NCBI GenBank assembly: GCA_964006375.1
Contig: OZ023264.1
Coordinates: 178,319,131-178,383,130 of the forward strand
Reading direction: 5' to 3'
Length of the DNA: 64,000 bases
Source: Tillus elongatus
Lineage: Eukaryota; Arthropoda; Insecta; Coleoptera; Cleridae
In this document: positions 1 to 10,879 of the stretch, one piece after another
Numbering within the stretch: position 1 is the first letter of the stretch
Layout: each line of letters begins with the position of its first letter
The notes under the pieces: model-generated
Seen by the model: the letters and a program-made list of their open reading frames with translations, nothing else
What the model was told of the DNA's origin: nothing
The model's database searches: none
Made by a program: the position numbers and the translations under genes

Positions 1-277
1 AGTCGAACACGCCTTAGGTTATTGCATTTTTGCATTTTTCATCGAAATATAATGCATGTTTGTAAGAAAAGAAATTCGGGGCGCCGCTAATGCGTTACGG
101 TAGCAAATTTTGATTAAATGCTTCTTATTTGAATAGCTCAATTTGCTATTAACCTATAACGTTGACCAAGAAACGGTTTTTTTTTCGGCAACACTTTAAG
201 TTTACTTTCGAAAATTTTTGTACATTTTCAAAAAATAAAGTTATTTTGATGAAACGTGGCACATGGTTTTTACTATA
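1..277 (+). repeat. Composite repeat: C-module tail plus left half of D module (MITE-like)
   Basis: Bases 1-75 match the segment just upstream of the D module at 58810-58890, and 76-277 match the left half of that D module. The D terminal motif is present in diverged form (ctaatgcgttacggtag). The match stops where the mariner begins at 278, directly after a TA, so the mariner appears to have landed inside this repeat. The right half of D is not found beyond 2064. Confidence 0.75.
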
Positions 278-664
278 CAGGGTGGCGCATTGAAAACGAA
301 ACAGACGGATTTGCGTCCAGAGATTTTTTTTTTAAGAAACGCTGAAACACGTCAACTTTAATATTAAGGGGAACATATTTTGACATAAAACTCAATTTTA
401 TCACATCAACCCCTTAAGGGTGGCGATAACAACCCTTATATTTTAAATAGGGAACATGGGTCGAGTGTTACGTCATTTGAAAGCTCTTTCTTTTCTTAAT
501 TCAGCACACAAATTTTTTTGGAAATTTTATTAACTCGTTTAAAAATTATTCACAGTTGGAGTTGCAAGAACATATTTCATTCATTATGATAAGAAATGCA
601 CTAATTAGTCAATTTTTCGTTAAAAAAAACTAAAAAACAAAACCAAACGTTCAAAAATGTTTAT

Positions 665-1774
665 TCAGTTAAGTAAGTGTTCAAATTGCTGACCACCAGC
701 TTCCATACAAAAGTACAAATTTTGTTCAAAACGAACTCTGACATTCTGGAGCATTTGTGGAGTTATTAGACAACATTCTTCAACAATACGTCGTCGTGAT
801 TCTTCCAGAGACTCCGGTTCTGCTGCAAACCTTCTACTCTTTAAATGGCCCCATAGAAAGAAGTCTAAAGGAGTTAAATCAGGTGATCTAGGAGGCCACT
901 CAATAGCACATCTACGCCCAATCCATTGCTCTGGAAACTCGCTGTTTAAAAACTCCATAACACGTTGTGAAAAATGCGGAGGGGCTCCGTCTTGTTAAAA
1001 CACTAATTGATTTTCTTGATGGCGATCATCATTTTCAACAATGTCAATTAGTAGAGGGTAAACGATATCTTCTAGTAACTCCAAATACGTTTCGCCACTC
1101 AAATTGCCATCAAGAAAAATTTGTCCGATTAAACGGTCTCCAAAACTGCCAGTCCAGACATTCAATTTCTGTGAAGGTTGAGTGTGGACTTCGTGAAAAT
1201 TTCTTGGATTATTATCTGCCCAATAACGACAATTATGACGATTGGTTGTAGAGTGTAATAAAAACGTACGCTCGTTTGAAAAACAGATATTGAACAGACA
1301 GTTCCAGTTATCAGCTATTCGTGCAGTCATAACTTCACAAAGCTCCAGCCGCCGATCAAAATCATCTTCATTCGGTTGTTGTACAAGATAAATTTTATAC
1401 GGGTGAAATTTATTATGCTTCAATATTCGCTGAATAGTTCTTCTTTTGATGTTTAAAACAGTGGCCAATTTTCTCGTGGTCAAAGTTGGGTCTGCAGCAA
1501 TTTGTCCTAAAACTTCAATCTCAGTAGTCTCATTTCTAACCGGAAATTCACGTTCAGGATCCCGTTTTTTCTTGGCTACTGAACCACTTTGTCGAAACTT
1601 TGCAACTAACTCCAAAATGTATTTTCTGTTAACATTTCTGTTCGGATGTCGTTCATTAAACAAATTTGCGGTACGGTTGGCACAGTCATCGTTTTTGAAA
1701 AAAAGAGTAATTATTTTAACTCTTTCTTCTACAGAATACACCATTGTGAAATTAATTTTCGGTAGTACTATCAA
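665..1774 (-). pseudogene. Mariner-type transposase, one in-frame stop, first catalytic Asp lost
   Basis: This 370-codon frame would encode a cut-and-paste transposase. The N-terminal part (MVYSVEERVKIITLFFKNDD onward) looks like the DUF4817-type helix-turn-helix common in insect mariners. The catalytic core follows: FSNERTF, where family members have Asp and this copy has Asn; then QDGAPPHF with the second Asp; then SPDLTPLDFFLWG with the third. I count 41 residues between the second and third acidic positions, matching DD41D. One stop codon interrupts the frame around 992-994, where the related copy at 61 kb has Gln. The frame is otherwise continuous and ends FEHLLN. The stop and the Asp-to-Asn change both indicate an inactive copy. 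Its start is the ATG that precedes the conserved MVYSV block. Confidence 0.88.
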
Positions 1775-1810
1775 GTATCAAACCGACCGATAAACTGAAA
1801 TAATAAACCG

Positions 1811-1914
1811 CATTTCTCTCATTCCGATAAGAAATGTTCTGATAGTCAATTTTTTGTTTACAAACCAAGAAAACATCGACTATCAGCACATTTCTTATCG
1901 GAATGAGTGAAATG
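1811..1914. repeat. Imperfect hairpin inside mariner copy 1
   Basis: The segment reads cattccgataagaaatg, then a spacer, then catttcttatcggaatg. About 40 bp of arm pair around a short loop. It lies just upstream of the transposase start. A matching pair occurs in the copy at 60750-60860, so the hairpin belongs to the element. Confidence 0.75.
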
Positions 1915-2064
1915 GGTTTTTGCATCTTTAACTGTGAACAATTTTTTGTTGAGTTTTATGTCAAAACATGCCCCCCTCAATATTAAAATTGACGTGTTTC
2001 AGCGTTTCTTAAAAAAAATTCTCTGGACGCAAATCGGTCTGTTTCGTTTTCAATGCGCCACCCT

Positions 2065-2820
2065 AAACAGACTGATAACAAATAACTCTGCATTTATTCA
2101 AGATATTAACGTTGTTAGAACGCCACTCGGCATAAAAGCAAGTAAGGAATTCAAATCCAGCATCAGCGAAACAATTGCACACCCGTCTTTGGAAAATCCA
2201 AGGCCGCCCTTGGTGTTTTCAACTGGAACAGTGTCCAACTGAAGTGTCGAATCGATGGAAACCGTATTATAGTATTTTTTAAGTGTCTCGTCGAAATAAC
2301 TCCTTGACTAATATTAACTTAATTCCAACACTATTTGGCATAAGATCAGGCGAGAAATTCAAATCCGTCATTAACGAAACAATTGCGCATGGCTTCTCGG
2401 ATTCTCTTGATGTTATCAAATGAAACAGTAGCCAATTGGTGTTGGAAATCTATAGACCACTGAATTGTGAATGCAACAACGTATTGTTGCTTTATCCAAG
2501 TGGACCCTTATCGTGGGTATGATGTCACAAAATTTCTGAACGCCGGATTTTTTTTTAATGTCTCACACAAATAACTTTGTATACTATATTCGAGATATTA
2601 ACGTAATTCCAACGCCAGGTATAAGAGCAGGCAATAAATTTAAATCCATCATTATCAAAAGAATTGCGCACCCTCCTCTGTAAAATCCATAGCCACGTTT
2701 GATGTTTTCAAATGAAACAGTAGCCAGTTGATGTGTCGAATCAATAAACAAGTGAATCTTGAATGCAATGTTTTAATCCCAAATATGCAAGATTATGCCT
2801 TATTGTAATGTTTTTAAAGC
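2065..2820. repeat. Three diverged tandem units of about 240-280 bp
   Basis: Three successive blocks share, in the same order, ataactctg/ataactttg, a gatattaacgt-like stretch, a 'caac(a/g)c...ggcataa' stretch, 'aaattcaaatccatcat', 'gaaacaattgcgca', 'gatgttttcaaatgaaacag' and 'agtgtcgaatc'. They start near 2069, 2273 and 2552. No coding capacity is evident. This looks like an old tandem (satellite-like) array. Its 5' end abuts the mariner. Confidence 0.7.
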
Positions 2821-2858
2821 GGTTCCTGTAATTGTAGTATACTTCAGCTAATTAAAGT

Positions 2859-2866
2859 GAGATTAG
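2859..2866. repeat. 8-bp target-site duplication, left (GAGATTAG)
   Basis: GAGATTAG precedes the hAT element and recurs directly after it at 4910-4917. An 8-bp duplication is the hAT signature. Confidence 0.9.
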
Positions 2867-4909
2867 TAGTGGCGTGCGGTCCATGGAAGCAAGGGAAGCA
2901 TTGCTTCCCTTAAAATAACGACCACATACCTACTTAAAAATAATTTGTATAAAACCGTATTATTTAAAATCCATTTTGTATTTTAAATATTAAATTTCAA
3001 ATTCTAAAACTAATTTATCTATTACAGTTTTTAATTCGCAAGCTCACACATAATTATGTATTATGCATCATACTGTACTTGTATATGCGCTCTGCGCTCT
3101 TGGCAAGGACGTTGTCCCAGTAAACCGACCGCCAACCAACAGCATGAACCTGATACTACGAGAGTGGATGCAATGACTTCAGTTAAATACACGTAGCCAG
3201 CAGGCCACATAATGAGAAACCCTTGCTCGATGCTCGACGCCATGTACGTGTATTTCAACATGTAGAACGTGTTGGAAGACCCGATGCACGTACAACGTGA
3301 ATGTCTCTGATTATTTCGTAGAAATAAGCAGTTGACTAAGTAAAATACATTGGCATTTTATGATTATTAATATGGCTGCAACTACATCAGCTTTTAACAG
3401 CGGCGTCGGTGGTGGTGCGAATTTACTAACTTTACGAACAAGCGGTAATAATAACTGTGATTGTGTCGTGTGTTTTTTGATAACCAAAGGATTTTCAGCT
3501 TTATCGTTTGCTGAAAAACTTGCTATTATTAATAAAGGTAGGCCCAAACCTACTCTAAAAAACTTAAATACTAGAATTGCAACATGTATTCGACATTTCA
3601 ACGCGGAAAAAACTTATAAACAATATGAATGGTTAACAGGAATAAACTGTTTTGTTGGCCTGGTAGTCCATTTGTGACTGAAAAGGGGCTGTGGAATAAA
3701 AGTGGGTTTTCCGACTTGAATAATCTACATAAAGTAGTAAAAAGACATGATATGTCTAAAGCGCATTTACAGACCATTTTAAAATTAAGTGTCTTTGAAA
3801 CAAACGCAAATTGAACACCGCGTTGACAAGCAGAGAGAAATTAGTCATCGCCAACACAATGAACTGGTTGATAAAAACAGAAACATATTAAAAATACTTA
3901 TTGATGTTGTGTGTTTTCTTGGTCCGCATGAATTGGGGTTCAGGGGTCATGACGAAACAACTACATCTGCAAATAGAGGAAACTTTCAAGACCTAGTTTC
4001 TTTAATAGCCAAATACGACATTTGTTTCAAAAATCACTTGGAACAGTCTAACGTTTTTCGCGGCACATCAAATCGCATTCAGAATGATTTAATTGCGGCT
4101 GCTGCCACTATTATTTTGAACAGAATTAAATCTGAAATTAAACAGACTCGTTTCATTGCTATTGTTCTAGATGAAACAACCGACGTAACTAATTTAAGTC
4201 AACTATCTGTAGTAATACGCTATGTATGTTCTGGAAAAAACAATTGAATCAGGAAAAGTGAGCCACGAAGAAAGCGTCTGCGCACTGATGATGTGGGAGA
4301 CCTTCAAACTTCTTATCGCCGCCTTTTCTACAAAGTCATAGATCAAATTCAGCAGCAAATTAACTGCAGATTTGACTATCTCAGTGACCTGAAATTTCTT
4401 GAATTGTGTAATTTTGGAGGATTTGTAGGGATACCTTTCCCAGAAGATTCATTCAAATCATTATTCCACCACTATGGACATTATTTTGACAAAGCCTTAT
4501 TATCAGAACTTAGTCATTTATGAAACCGATGTTATTGACACAAAAACGAGGGCGAGTGAACCTTTAACTTTCTTAAAAGAATCAAAATTGGAAAATGCAT
4601 ATTCTGAAGCGTTCAAATTATGTGAATTAGTATTAACAATTCCTGCTACTAGTGCGTCTGTAGAACGAAATTGTTCTACATTGAAACGTATCAAGAGTTT
4701 TGTTAGGAATTCAACAGGATAGGAAAGACGTTCCCAAATTTCAATTTTGTCAATTGAAAATAACTTCGTCGAGGAAATGTCCCAGAATCCACAGTTTTAT
4801 GACATTATTAACGAATTTGCCAAAAACGACAGAAGAATTGAGTTACACCACAATTAGGTAAGTTTCTGAAAATTGCTTCTCTTATTTAAAATGTCACCGC
4901 ACGCCCCTG
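2867..4909 (+). mobile_element. hAT DNA transposon, complete ends, internally deleted
   Basis: The left end TAGTGGCGTGCGGT and the right end ACCGCACGCCCCTG are inverted repeats that start and end with the (C)AG...CTG pattern usual for hAT elements. An exact 8-bp duplication, GAGATTAG, flanks the insertion. The 2.04-kb body holds a broken plus-strand transposase. The clean duplication means the ends have not been rearranged since insertion. Confidence 0.92.
3360..4857 (+). pseudogene. hAT transposase of the ZMYM1/DUF4371 type, frameshifted and deleted
   Basis: Successive frames reconstruct a ZMYM1-like hAT transposase. The N-terminal part includes FSALSFAEKLAIINKGRP. Next comes a TTF-type zinc-finger region (LFCWPG, then GLWNKSGFSDLNNLHK, with the second Cys of the usual CWPC replaced). 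The DUF4371-like segment has RFIAIVLDETTDVTNLSQLS, which carries the first catalytic Asp. At the C-terminus the dimerisation block reads TIPATSASVERNCSTLKRIK. There are frameshifts near 3650 and 3800. Sequence is missing between about 4247 and 4293, where most of the catalytic core should be, and stops occur at 4245-4247 and 4720-4722. The reading resumes as far as the TAG at 4855. The copy cannot be active. Confidence 0.88.
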
Positions 4910-4917
4910 GAGATTAG
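4910..4917. repeat. 8-bp target-site duplication, right (GAGATTAG)
   Basis: This is the partner of 2859-2866 and abuts the right end of the hAT element. Confidence 0.9.
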
Positions 4918-6010
4918 TATGATCCGTAGTAAATATTTAGTAGAGACAATTTCGTAAATCTCTTTTTTGTTTTATTTTAGCGACAAAAAGGAAAGGTTTC
5001 ATCATCAACGGACTTGAACGGACAGTGAATGTGTTCGCAAAGAATCTCCGACGCGGGATTACGTGGGTGTTTCTAGATTGGCAATATATACTGATGTCAT
5101 TTGTTTAAGGTAGTTTTCTCTCTTTACATTATTGTACGATATTTAGACAAACCAGCGCAGAGTCACGCTTGCGTCGTATTTAATCCAATCTAATAAGTGG
5201 GTGAAACAGTTTGTGAAAATTTATCTTTGGAGGAAAGTTAACAGGAACACGGGGAAACAATCAGCACGGCTGCAACTGAGACAAAGCTCAATTTAGTGTT
5301 TGCAGAAAGAAACGCATGAGACTCGAATCGCGATTTACTATCTATATACAGAAGCGGCTGTATGTGGCAAAGACAGCAACTGAGTTATTGCTCTTTGTGG
5401 AATATATAAGTCTTGTGTGGGAGCAGAGGAAATGTCTAAATCACTGAGAATCCTTCTAGATGGAATTTACTTGCAATATATACAGAATCTTTATATTTAC
5501 GTCTGTTGCATCACAGAAATTCCAATTTAGTCTGCGAAATAATAATATCTGCAAGTTCTCAGAAAAATGATATTTTTAAACAACAAGTGGGTGTGTACAA
5601 TCTTAAATATAAACATTAGAAGGCGGTACAGTCTCGAAAATTACCTTTATATAGTGTGGGACAGCCAAATACAATAAACTCAGTATCTTAGAAGAATGTT
5701 TAGACGAAAACAAACATTTGTGGAGGCAGAGAAAAAGTCTCTACATCTGTATATATTATGAAACAGTTTCACCAAGGTGGTGAACAACAATTGGTCAGTT
5801 CTACTAGCTTCTAGTCTTGATTACATTTGTTTGAACTTCTTATTCCCCATAGGTGGCAAATAGGGATATCGTAAAGTGGACACATTCTTACTATCTTATT
5901 ACATTATGGTCCTTAAACAGAGCTACAACAACCCAACCTACCCTCATCTACCACTCTAATAAGAAAGCAGATTGAGTCTTTAGAGTTTAGACTTCCTGTC
6001 CCTTAATAAT
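4918..6010. other. No recognised feature
   Basis: The stretch is AT-rich with no long open frame, no RNA gene and no repeat that I can match elsewhere in the window. Its identity is unknown. Confidence 0.5.
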
Positions 6011-6112
6011 TTCTTAACCTCTTGGAAATGGCTCCAAAACAGGAGCTGAAACGTCGAGTTTCAACAAATTCTGGACGCGGCTCAACCCCAAAACCATGTG
6101 TTTTCACGAAAA
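6011..6112 (+). repeat. Possible Penelope-like terminal sequence with degenerate hammerhead-like core
   Basis: The segment contains GGAAATGGCTCC, then GGAGCTGAAACGTCGAG, then TTTCAACAAATTCTGGACGC. The same blocks occur on the minus strand at 29965-30045. The layout (stem, then GAAAC) resembles the hammerhead region of Penelope-like elements. The CTGATGA half of the core is not intact, so this is only a resemblance. A (TA)n array follows. Confidence 0.4.
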
Positions 6113-6120
6113 TCTTTCCA

Positions 6121-6124
<4 letters not shown>

Positions 6125-6193
<69 letters not shown>
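6125..6193. repeat. (TA)n array
   Basis: A pure TA dinucleotide run. It ends exactly at the terminal CAGTGTGTCCC of the mariner at 6194. Confidence 0.98.
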
Positions 6194-6196
<3 letters not shown>

Positions 6197-6947
6197 TGTG
6201 TCCCAAACTGGATGGGAATGTATTGCTATCTCCGTTATTATTAGAGATGGGGAGATGCTTAAATTAGCAATGTTTTGTACAATTTCATACTCGTTTCAAA
6301 TATGACCTGTATTTTGCCCTGCCTCTTTTCGTTTTCGAGTTATTTTGAAAAAAAAAATTTGTCGATTTCTTTTTTATGCAATATCTAAGTAGGCGTTGAT
6401 CTGACATGTTTAAGACTTGCACATTATCAGGACACTTTGAGAAAACCCGTTTTGAGGATAGTAGGCTATGAAATCCAATACCCGAAAACAAATGACAAAA
6501 AAAGTGTTCAAAAAGCAGTAGGCATGGTGTCTAACAATAGACTTCTACTTTTAACATAATTTTCCGTAATGATTCACGATAAAAAAAATAGGAACTTTGA
6601 GCACACCAATAAATCGGCCCATTATTACAAATGATATTTTACATTACAACATTATCCTAAAAAATTGTTATAATTTAATTAAACCTAGTAAACAACTCAA
6701 TTTACTAACAGAACTCAATAAAAAGCAGATTAATGACTTACAAAGACGCCTTTGAAAATTGTTTGGTTTTTAAACGTAAGTCAACTAAAAAACAACAGAA
6801 GAAAGGTTGCTATGCATATAACACTATCGCGACAATTTATACTGTCATTCTTAATTATCTGAACAATTTGAGGTGTATTTAACACGTTGCTTGAAATTTT
6901 GTACTAAATAGTTTGTTTCCTGTTTATTTTAATTACTATTTAACAAT

Positions 6948-8049
6948 ATGTTCAGTAATGAAGAATATTTTGACATGTTGAAATGTTATATTCGTTCTAA
7001 CCGAAATAGTGAGGCAGCAGCAAATTCATATCAAAACAACTACCCAGAAAGACGACAACCAAACACCAAAATATTTGGCAGGATAGTGACCAATCTATTG
7101 ATCTATTGAACGACGGTAGCTCCCACGCAAAGAAACTACCAATGCCTAGAAATTAAGAAAGAAATAATGCCGTCTTACAGGTTTCAAACGAAAACGCCCC
7201 GCAATCTGTTCGATTTTATGGTAAACAAATTGACGTTTCAAAAGTACGGTACACCGTGTATTAAAACAAAGTCATTACCATCCATACAAACCTACAATCG
7301 TACAAGGCTTAAATGTTGACGATTACCCTAAGCGACTTCAATTCTGCAGATGGTATCAATGACGATGTCAGGAAGATGAAAATTTTCATTTCAAATTAAT
7401 ATGGACTGATGAATCCAGATTTACAAATTGTGGAGTGTATAATCGCCATAATAGGCATGATTCGGCAAATGAAAATCCCTATCTAAAAGAAGAAAGACGA
7501 TTGCAAGACATATTTGGTATTAATGTTTGGTGCGGCTTGTTAGGTAAAAAACTTATTTTTATTTGTAGATTAGACAGTTAATTTTAAAAAATTTCAGGTA
7601 ATTTCATTGTTGGACCGTTCTTTTTTGAAAATAATTTACCTGAGGAAATGTATCTTAATCTATTGGGAAATGATATCTTACCAGCAATTAAAAGAGTTCA
7701 TAATAATTTAGACAAGATTTGGCACCAACAAGACGGTTGTCCAGCTCACAATGCTAGGATCGTCAAAGCATTTTTGTAACAAAATTTTAATAATCGTGTC
7801 ATTTATGTTCAGTGGTGTGCTCTAAGTCCTGATATAACACCCATGGATTTTTAGTTTTGGGGTTCTCTGAAGAATAATGTGTATAAATTCGAACCACCAC
7901 AAAATATCAATGAATTACGAAACAGAATCACGGAAGCTATAAATCATATTAACCAAAACACCCTCACCAGAGTTTGCAGGCATGTTTCAAAAAGGTGTAT
8001 AAAGTGCATTGAACAAAACGGTGGCCATATTGAACAATTTTCTATTTAG
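6948..8049 (+). pseudogene. Mariner-type transposase (DD37D), broken, with a probable 54-nt intron
   Basis: The frame begins MFSNEEYFDMLKCYIRSNRN, a mariner helix-turn-helix start. The catalytic region has LIWTDESRF (first Asp), WHQQDGCPAHNA (second Asp) and SPDITPMDF (third Asp), with 37 residues between the last two by my count. Between ...VWCGLL and GNFIVG lies a GTAAAA...TTTCAG segment (7544-7597). Removing it restores a smooth GLLGNFIVG join. Stops or frameshifts occur near 7100, 7360, 7777 (FL*QNF) and 7853 (DF*FWG). The C-terminus ends GGHIEQFSI. The family transposes by cut-and-paste into TA; this copy is dead. Confidence 0.82.
7544..7597 (+). other. Probable spliceosomal intron in the mariner transposase
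   Basis: The segment starts GTAAAAAAC and ends ATTTCAG, is 54 nt long and contains in-frame stops. Its removal joins tta-g to gt-aat-ttc and gives Leu-Gly-Asn within a conserved block. Short AT-rich introns of this size are usual in insects. Confidence 0.65.
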
Positions 8050-8929
8050 TGTATTTTTAAGTTCCTATTTTATTATTTGTTGAGTGCCGTTGTTTTGTGA
8101 AGTTTAAGTTTCTATTTGTTATTGCCGGATTTCGTTATTAAACTATTTACATAATATTACAGCATTACTACCTAATTAAGTATTGTAAATTAAATCACAA
8201 TATGTTTTTATCGTGAATCATTAGGGAAAATTATGTTAAAAGTAGAAGTATATTGTTAGGCTCCATGGCCTACTGCTTTTTGAACACTTTTTTTGTCATT
8301 TGTTTTCTGGTATTGGATTTCATAGCCTACTGTCATCAAAACGGTTTTTCTCAAAATTGTCAGTGCAATTACAAGATTTCTCAAGCATGTTGTACATCAT
8401 TGGAAATCTCTTTTCACAGGCTATCACATGAGCAAAAAATCAAATATGGCTACCATAACAAAAACAAACGTTGATACCTGTAGCTCAAAAGCAAATGACA
8501 ATCCAAATTTGAGAATAGCACAAAAAGAATACTCTGTAAAAAGTTTCCTGATAATGTGCATGTCTTAGACATGTCAGATTAACGCATACTTTGATATTGA
8601 AGAAAAAATAAATCAACAAATTTTGTTTTTCAAAATAACTCGAAAAGAAAAAGAGGCAGGGCAAAATACAAGTCATACTTGGAACGAGCATGAAATTCTA
8701 CAAAACATTGCTAATTTAACCGTCTCCCTATCTCTGATAATAACGGAGATAGCAATACATTCCCATCCATATAAGATAAAAACAAGAGAATTTGTCAAAA
8801 CAAAAGACGGTAGCAGACGATGAGCAAGTGGCAGCAGGAATGACAAGAAGAAACAGTGACACCACAATGCACAAAGATAATAATCTCAGAAATCGTACCC
8901 GCGGTAACCCGAAACACCGAGAAATAGGA

Positions 8930-9250
8930 TACTAGGTAACGCAGTTCCTGTCTGGACACGGCAATTTCGGATCCTACCTGGCAAGATTCCGGCTACCACT
9001 AGTGCGTGCAAGCATTCTGAAGAACATCAAAAACACCAGAGCCGACGGTTCTAAAGTACATCAGTTGGGATGAGACGAGAGAACGAGCTACAAACGTGAC
9101 TGGGGAAGAGCTGAGAGCAGAGGACATAGACAATCATATGATAGAGACGAAAACAAAATGGAAAACAATAGCAAGTGTAGTCACGGCAATAATGAGCAAA
9201 AGCACCAGGGAAGGTAACAAAATAACGCAGCTGCTGCATAGCGAGAAGTA
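8930..9250 (+). pseudogene. C-terminal end of an R1-like LINE ORF2
   Basis: One frame gives QFLSGHGNFGSYLARFRL, the 'LTGHG...YL..F' block found at the end of R1/Jockey-group reverse transcriptase ORFs. Another frame continues EPTVLKYISWDETRERA and on to IASVVTAIMSKSTRE, the tail after the Cys/His knuckle (here partly lost). Frames shift between the parts. It is an old fragment, and the reverse transcriptase domain itself is not present here. Confidence 0.6.
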
Positions 9251-9566
9251 ATGCCGAAAGGTAAGTTCCAGGCATGCTTCGCACTACGACAGGTGATATA
9301 ATGAATCCAACAGAGCTCGGTAGATAGCCGACTGTCTTTTGAAGATTTCCTCTTCCTCTCAAAACAAAAATCCCCAATGGGTTACGTAGTTCTGCGGTAG
9401 CAGTGATAAACTAAAATATGGCAAGACTAAACTAGCCCCAAATGAGGGTATTTTAAGTCAACTTCTGGTAGCAAGTTTATTGTTCCTAACAATCCATATA
9501 TGTGTATTTTTAGCTCAGTCAGTTGAATAGTTTTGGCCGTAGTAGCAATAAACTTCCATTTCGAAA

Positions 9567-10700
9567 TGGAGGTTAGGGCAGGGGTTGCGCAAGGCTCAGT
9601 GCTGGGGCCATTGCTGTGGAGTATTCCCTAAAATGCGATGTTGGAAATGGTGTTGATAGACGGAGCAATGTCCATTGGATTCGACGGTGACCTGGCCTTG
9701 ATCGTGACAGCACAGGATGGAGAAGATCTAACCCAAAGAGCAAATAAATCGTTTGCAAGAATCACAACATGGCTAAACCGTAACGGCCTGGAACCGGCGC
9801 CACAGAAAACGGAGGCGCTCATCTTAAAAGGACCAAGAACGAGGAGCATGTTAACTTTCAAATTGGAAATAGCAGAGTAACACCATCGAAAGCACTGCGC
9901 TATTTGGAAGTGTGGTTCAATGACAACAATACATTCGGAGGACACATTAAAAAAAACTATAGACAAAACTGGAGATCGAGCATCTGCGCTGACCAGAATA
10001 ATAGCCAACACCAAAGGGCCCAGGAGCTGCAAGAGAAGTGTACCGTGCGGAATGGTATACTCAATTCTATTGCACGGTGACCCAGTGTAGTATGCAGCAC
10101 CCAACAGGAAAAAATACAAGCTCATGATACAGAAGATACAGCGGCCAATATTTTAAGAACAACGAGCGCATACAGAACTGTATCGGCGAAGGCGCTGTAA
10201 GTCATATCGTGGCACCTGCTGATCGAACGTTTCTCCTTTATAAGGAGAGCACGGAACAAAGGCCGAAAGCAAGGGCAATTGTACTTTTGATACAATAATG
10301 GCAGAGAGTATGGGACGAGAATGAACAGCAAGCCCAATGGACAAAGCGACTGATCCCTGATAGCGATATGCAGATGAGCTGCCAACATTGCAACGTTGAC
10401 ACAGATCTTTACTGGCCACGGCAGATTTGGAGCATATGCTTACAAAAGAGGGAAAGTTGATAGTAAGGAATGTAGGTACTGTGGAGAACGAGACACAGCG
10501 GAACACACACTGTTTAACTGTGTCCGCTGAAAAAGGTAACGACAAGAAGCATACACAGAAATAAGGGTACAGCTCACGGTAGAAAATCTCGTGCTAGTAA
10601 TAACTGCCCAGAAATCGACGTGAGAACAGGTGAGGATGCTAACACAGTCCATTATGCAAAAGAAAGGGAAGTGGAAGAAGGGCAGTATAAAGTTTCACGA
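9567..10700 (+). pseudogene. R1-like LINE ORF2 remnant: reverse transcriptase part to C-terminal knuckle
   Basis: The fragment opens with GVAQGSVLGPLLW (reverse transcriptase motif B region). It continues IGFDGDLALIVTAQDGEDL, where functional relatives have FADD and this copy reads FDGD. Then come RANKSFARITTWLNRNGLEP and KTEALILKG. Further frames carry the thumb region and, near 10465-10545, ECRYCGERDTAEHTLFNC, a CCHC-type knuckle followed by VR*KR. Stops and frameshifts are frequent. The endonuclease and the upstream half are absent. The order and motifs fit the R1/LOA end of the Jockey-group LINEs. Confidence 0.72.
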
Positions 10701-10879
10701 AATCACTGACAGATAGACTGAAACCAGAACTCCTAATCCTTGCAGGCGCGGGGGAAAAGAGATGTAAGGAAAACCAAGGTAGAAGAAAAGACAGCCTTTG
10801 ACCATAATCTTATGTCGAGAGACGGTTCCAGGGTGAAACAAAGGGAGGCTCAAAAGGGCCAATGACTCGATTAGCTCGA

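Larger units (their letters stand above)
278..2064 (-). mobile_element. Mariner-type DNA transposon, DD41D spacing, copy 1
   Basis: The element starts CAGGGTGGCGCATTGAAAAC after a TA and ends with the inverse complement; the last G and the second TA are altered (CCCTAAA). The inverted repeats run at least 115 bp inward from each end. On the left they resume further in, and about 170 bp seem to be missing from the right arm. It carries one minus-strand transposase. A second, more decayed copy lies at 60459-62072. Terminal CAGGG, TA target and the transposase motifs place it in the Tc1/mariner superfamily. Confidence 0.88.
6194..8768 (+). mobile_element. Mariner-type transposon, DD37D spacing, with very long inverted repeats
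   Basis: The left end CAGTGTGTCCCAAACTGGAT follows a TA. The right arm is its inverse complement but stops at cattcccatcca, so the last 16 bp or so are missing. The left arm (6194 to about 6590) and the right arm (about 8205-8768) pair over almost their whole lengths; the right arm holds roughly 160-200 bp (about 8345-8540) that the left lacks. A 5'-truncated second copy at 20879-21820 keeps the long right arm and an intact tip. The plus-strand transposase sits in the loop. Confidence 0.85.

Noticed and set aside
8860..8930. Continuation of the R1-like fragment upstream
   Set aside because: I could not read a coherent reverse transcriptase block there; the fragment is called only from 8930.
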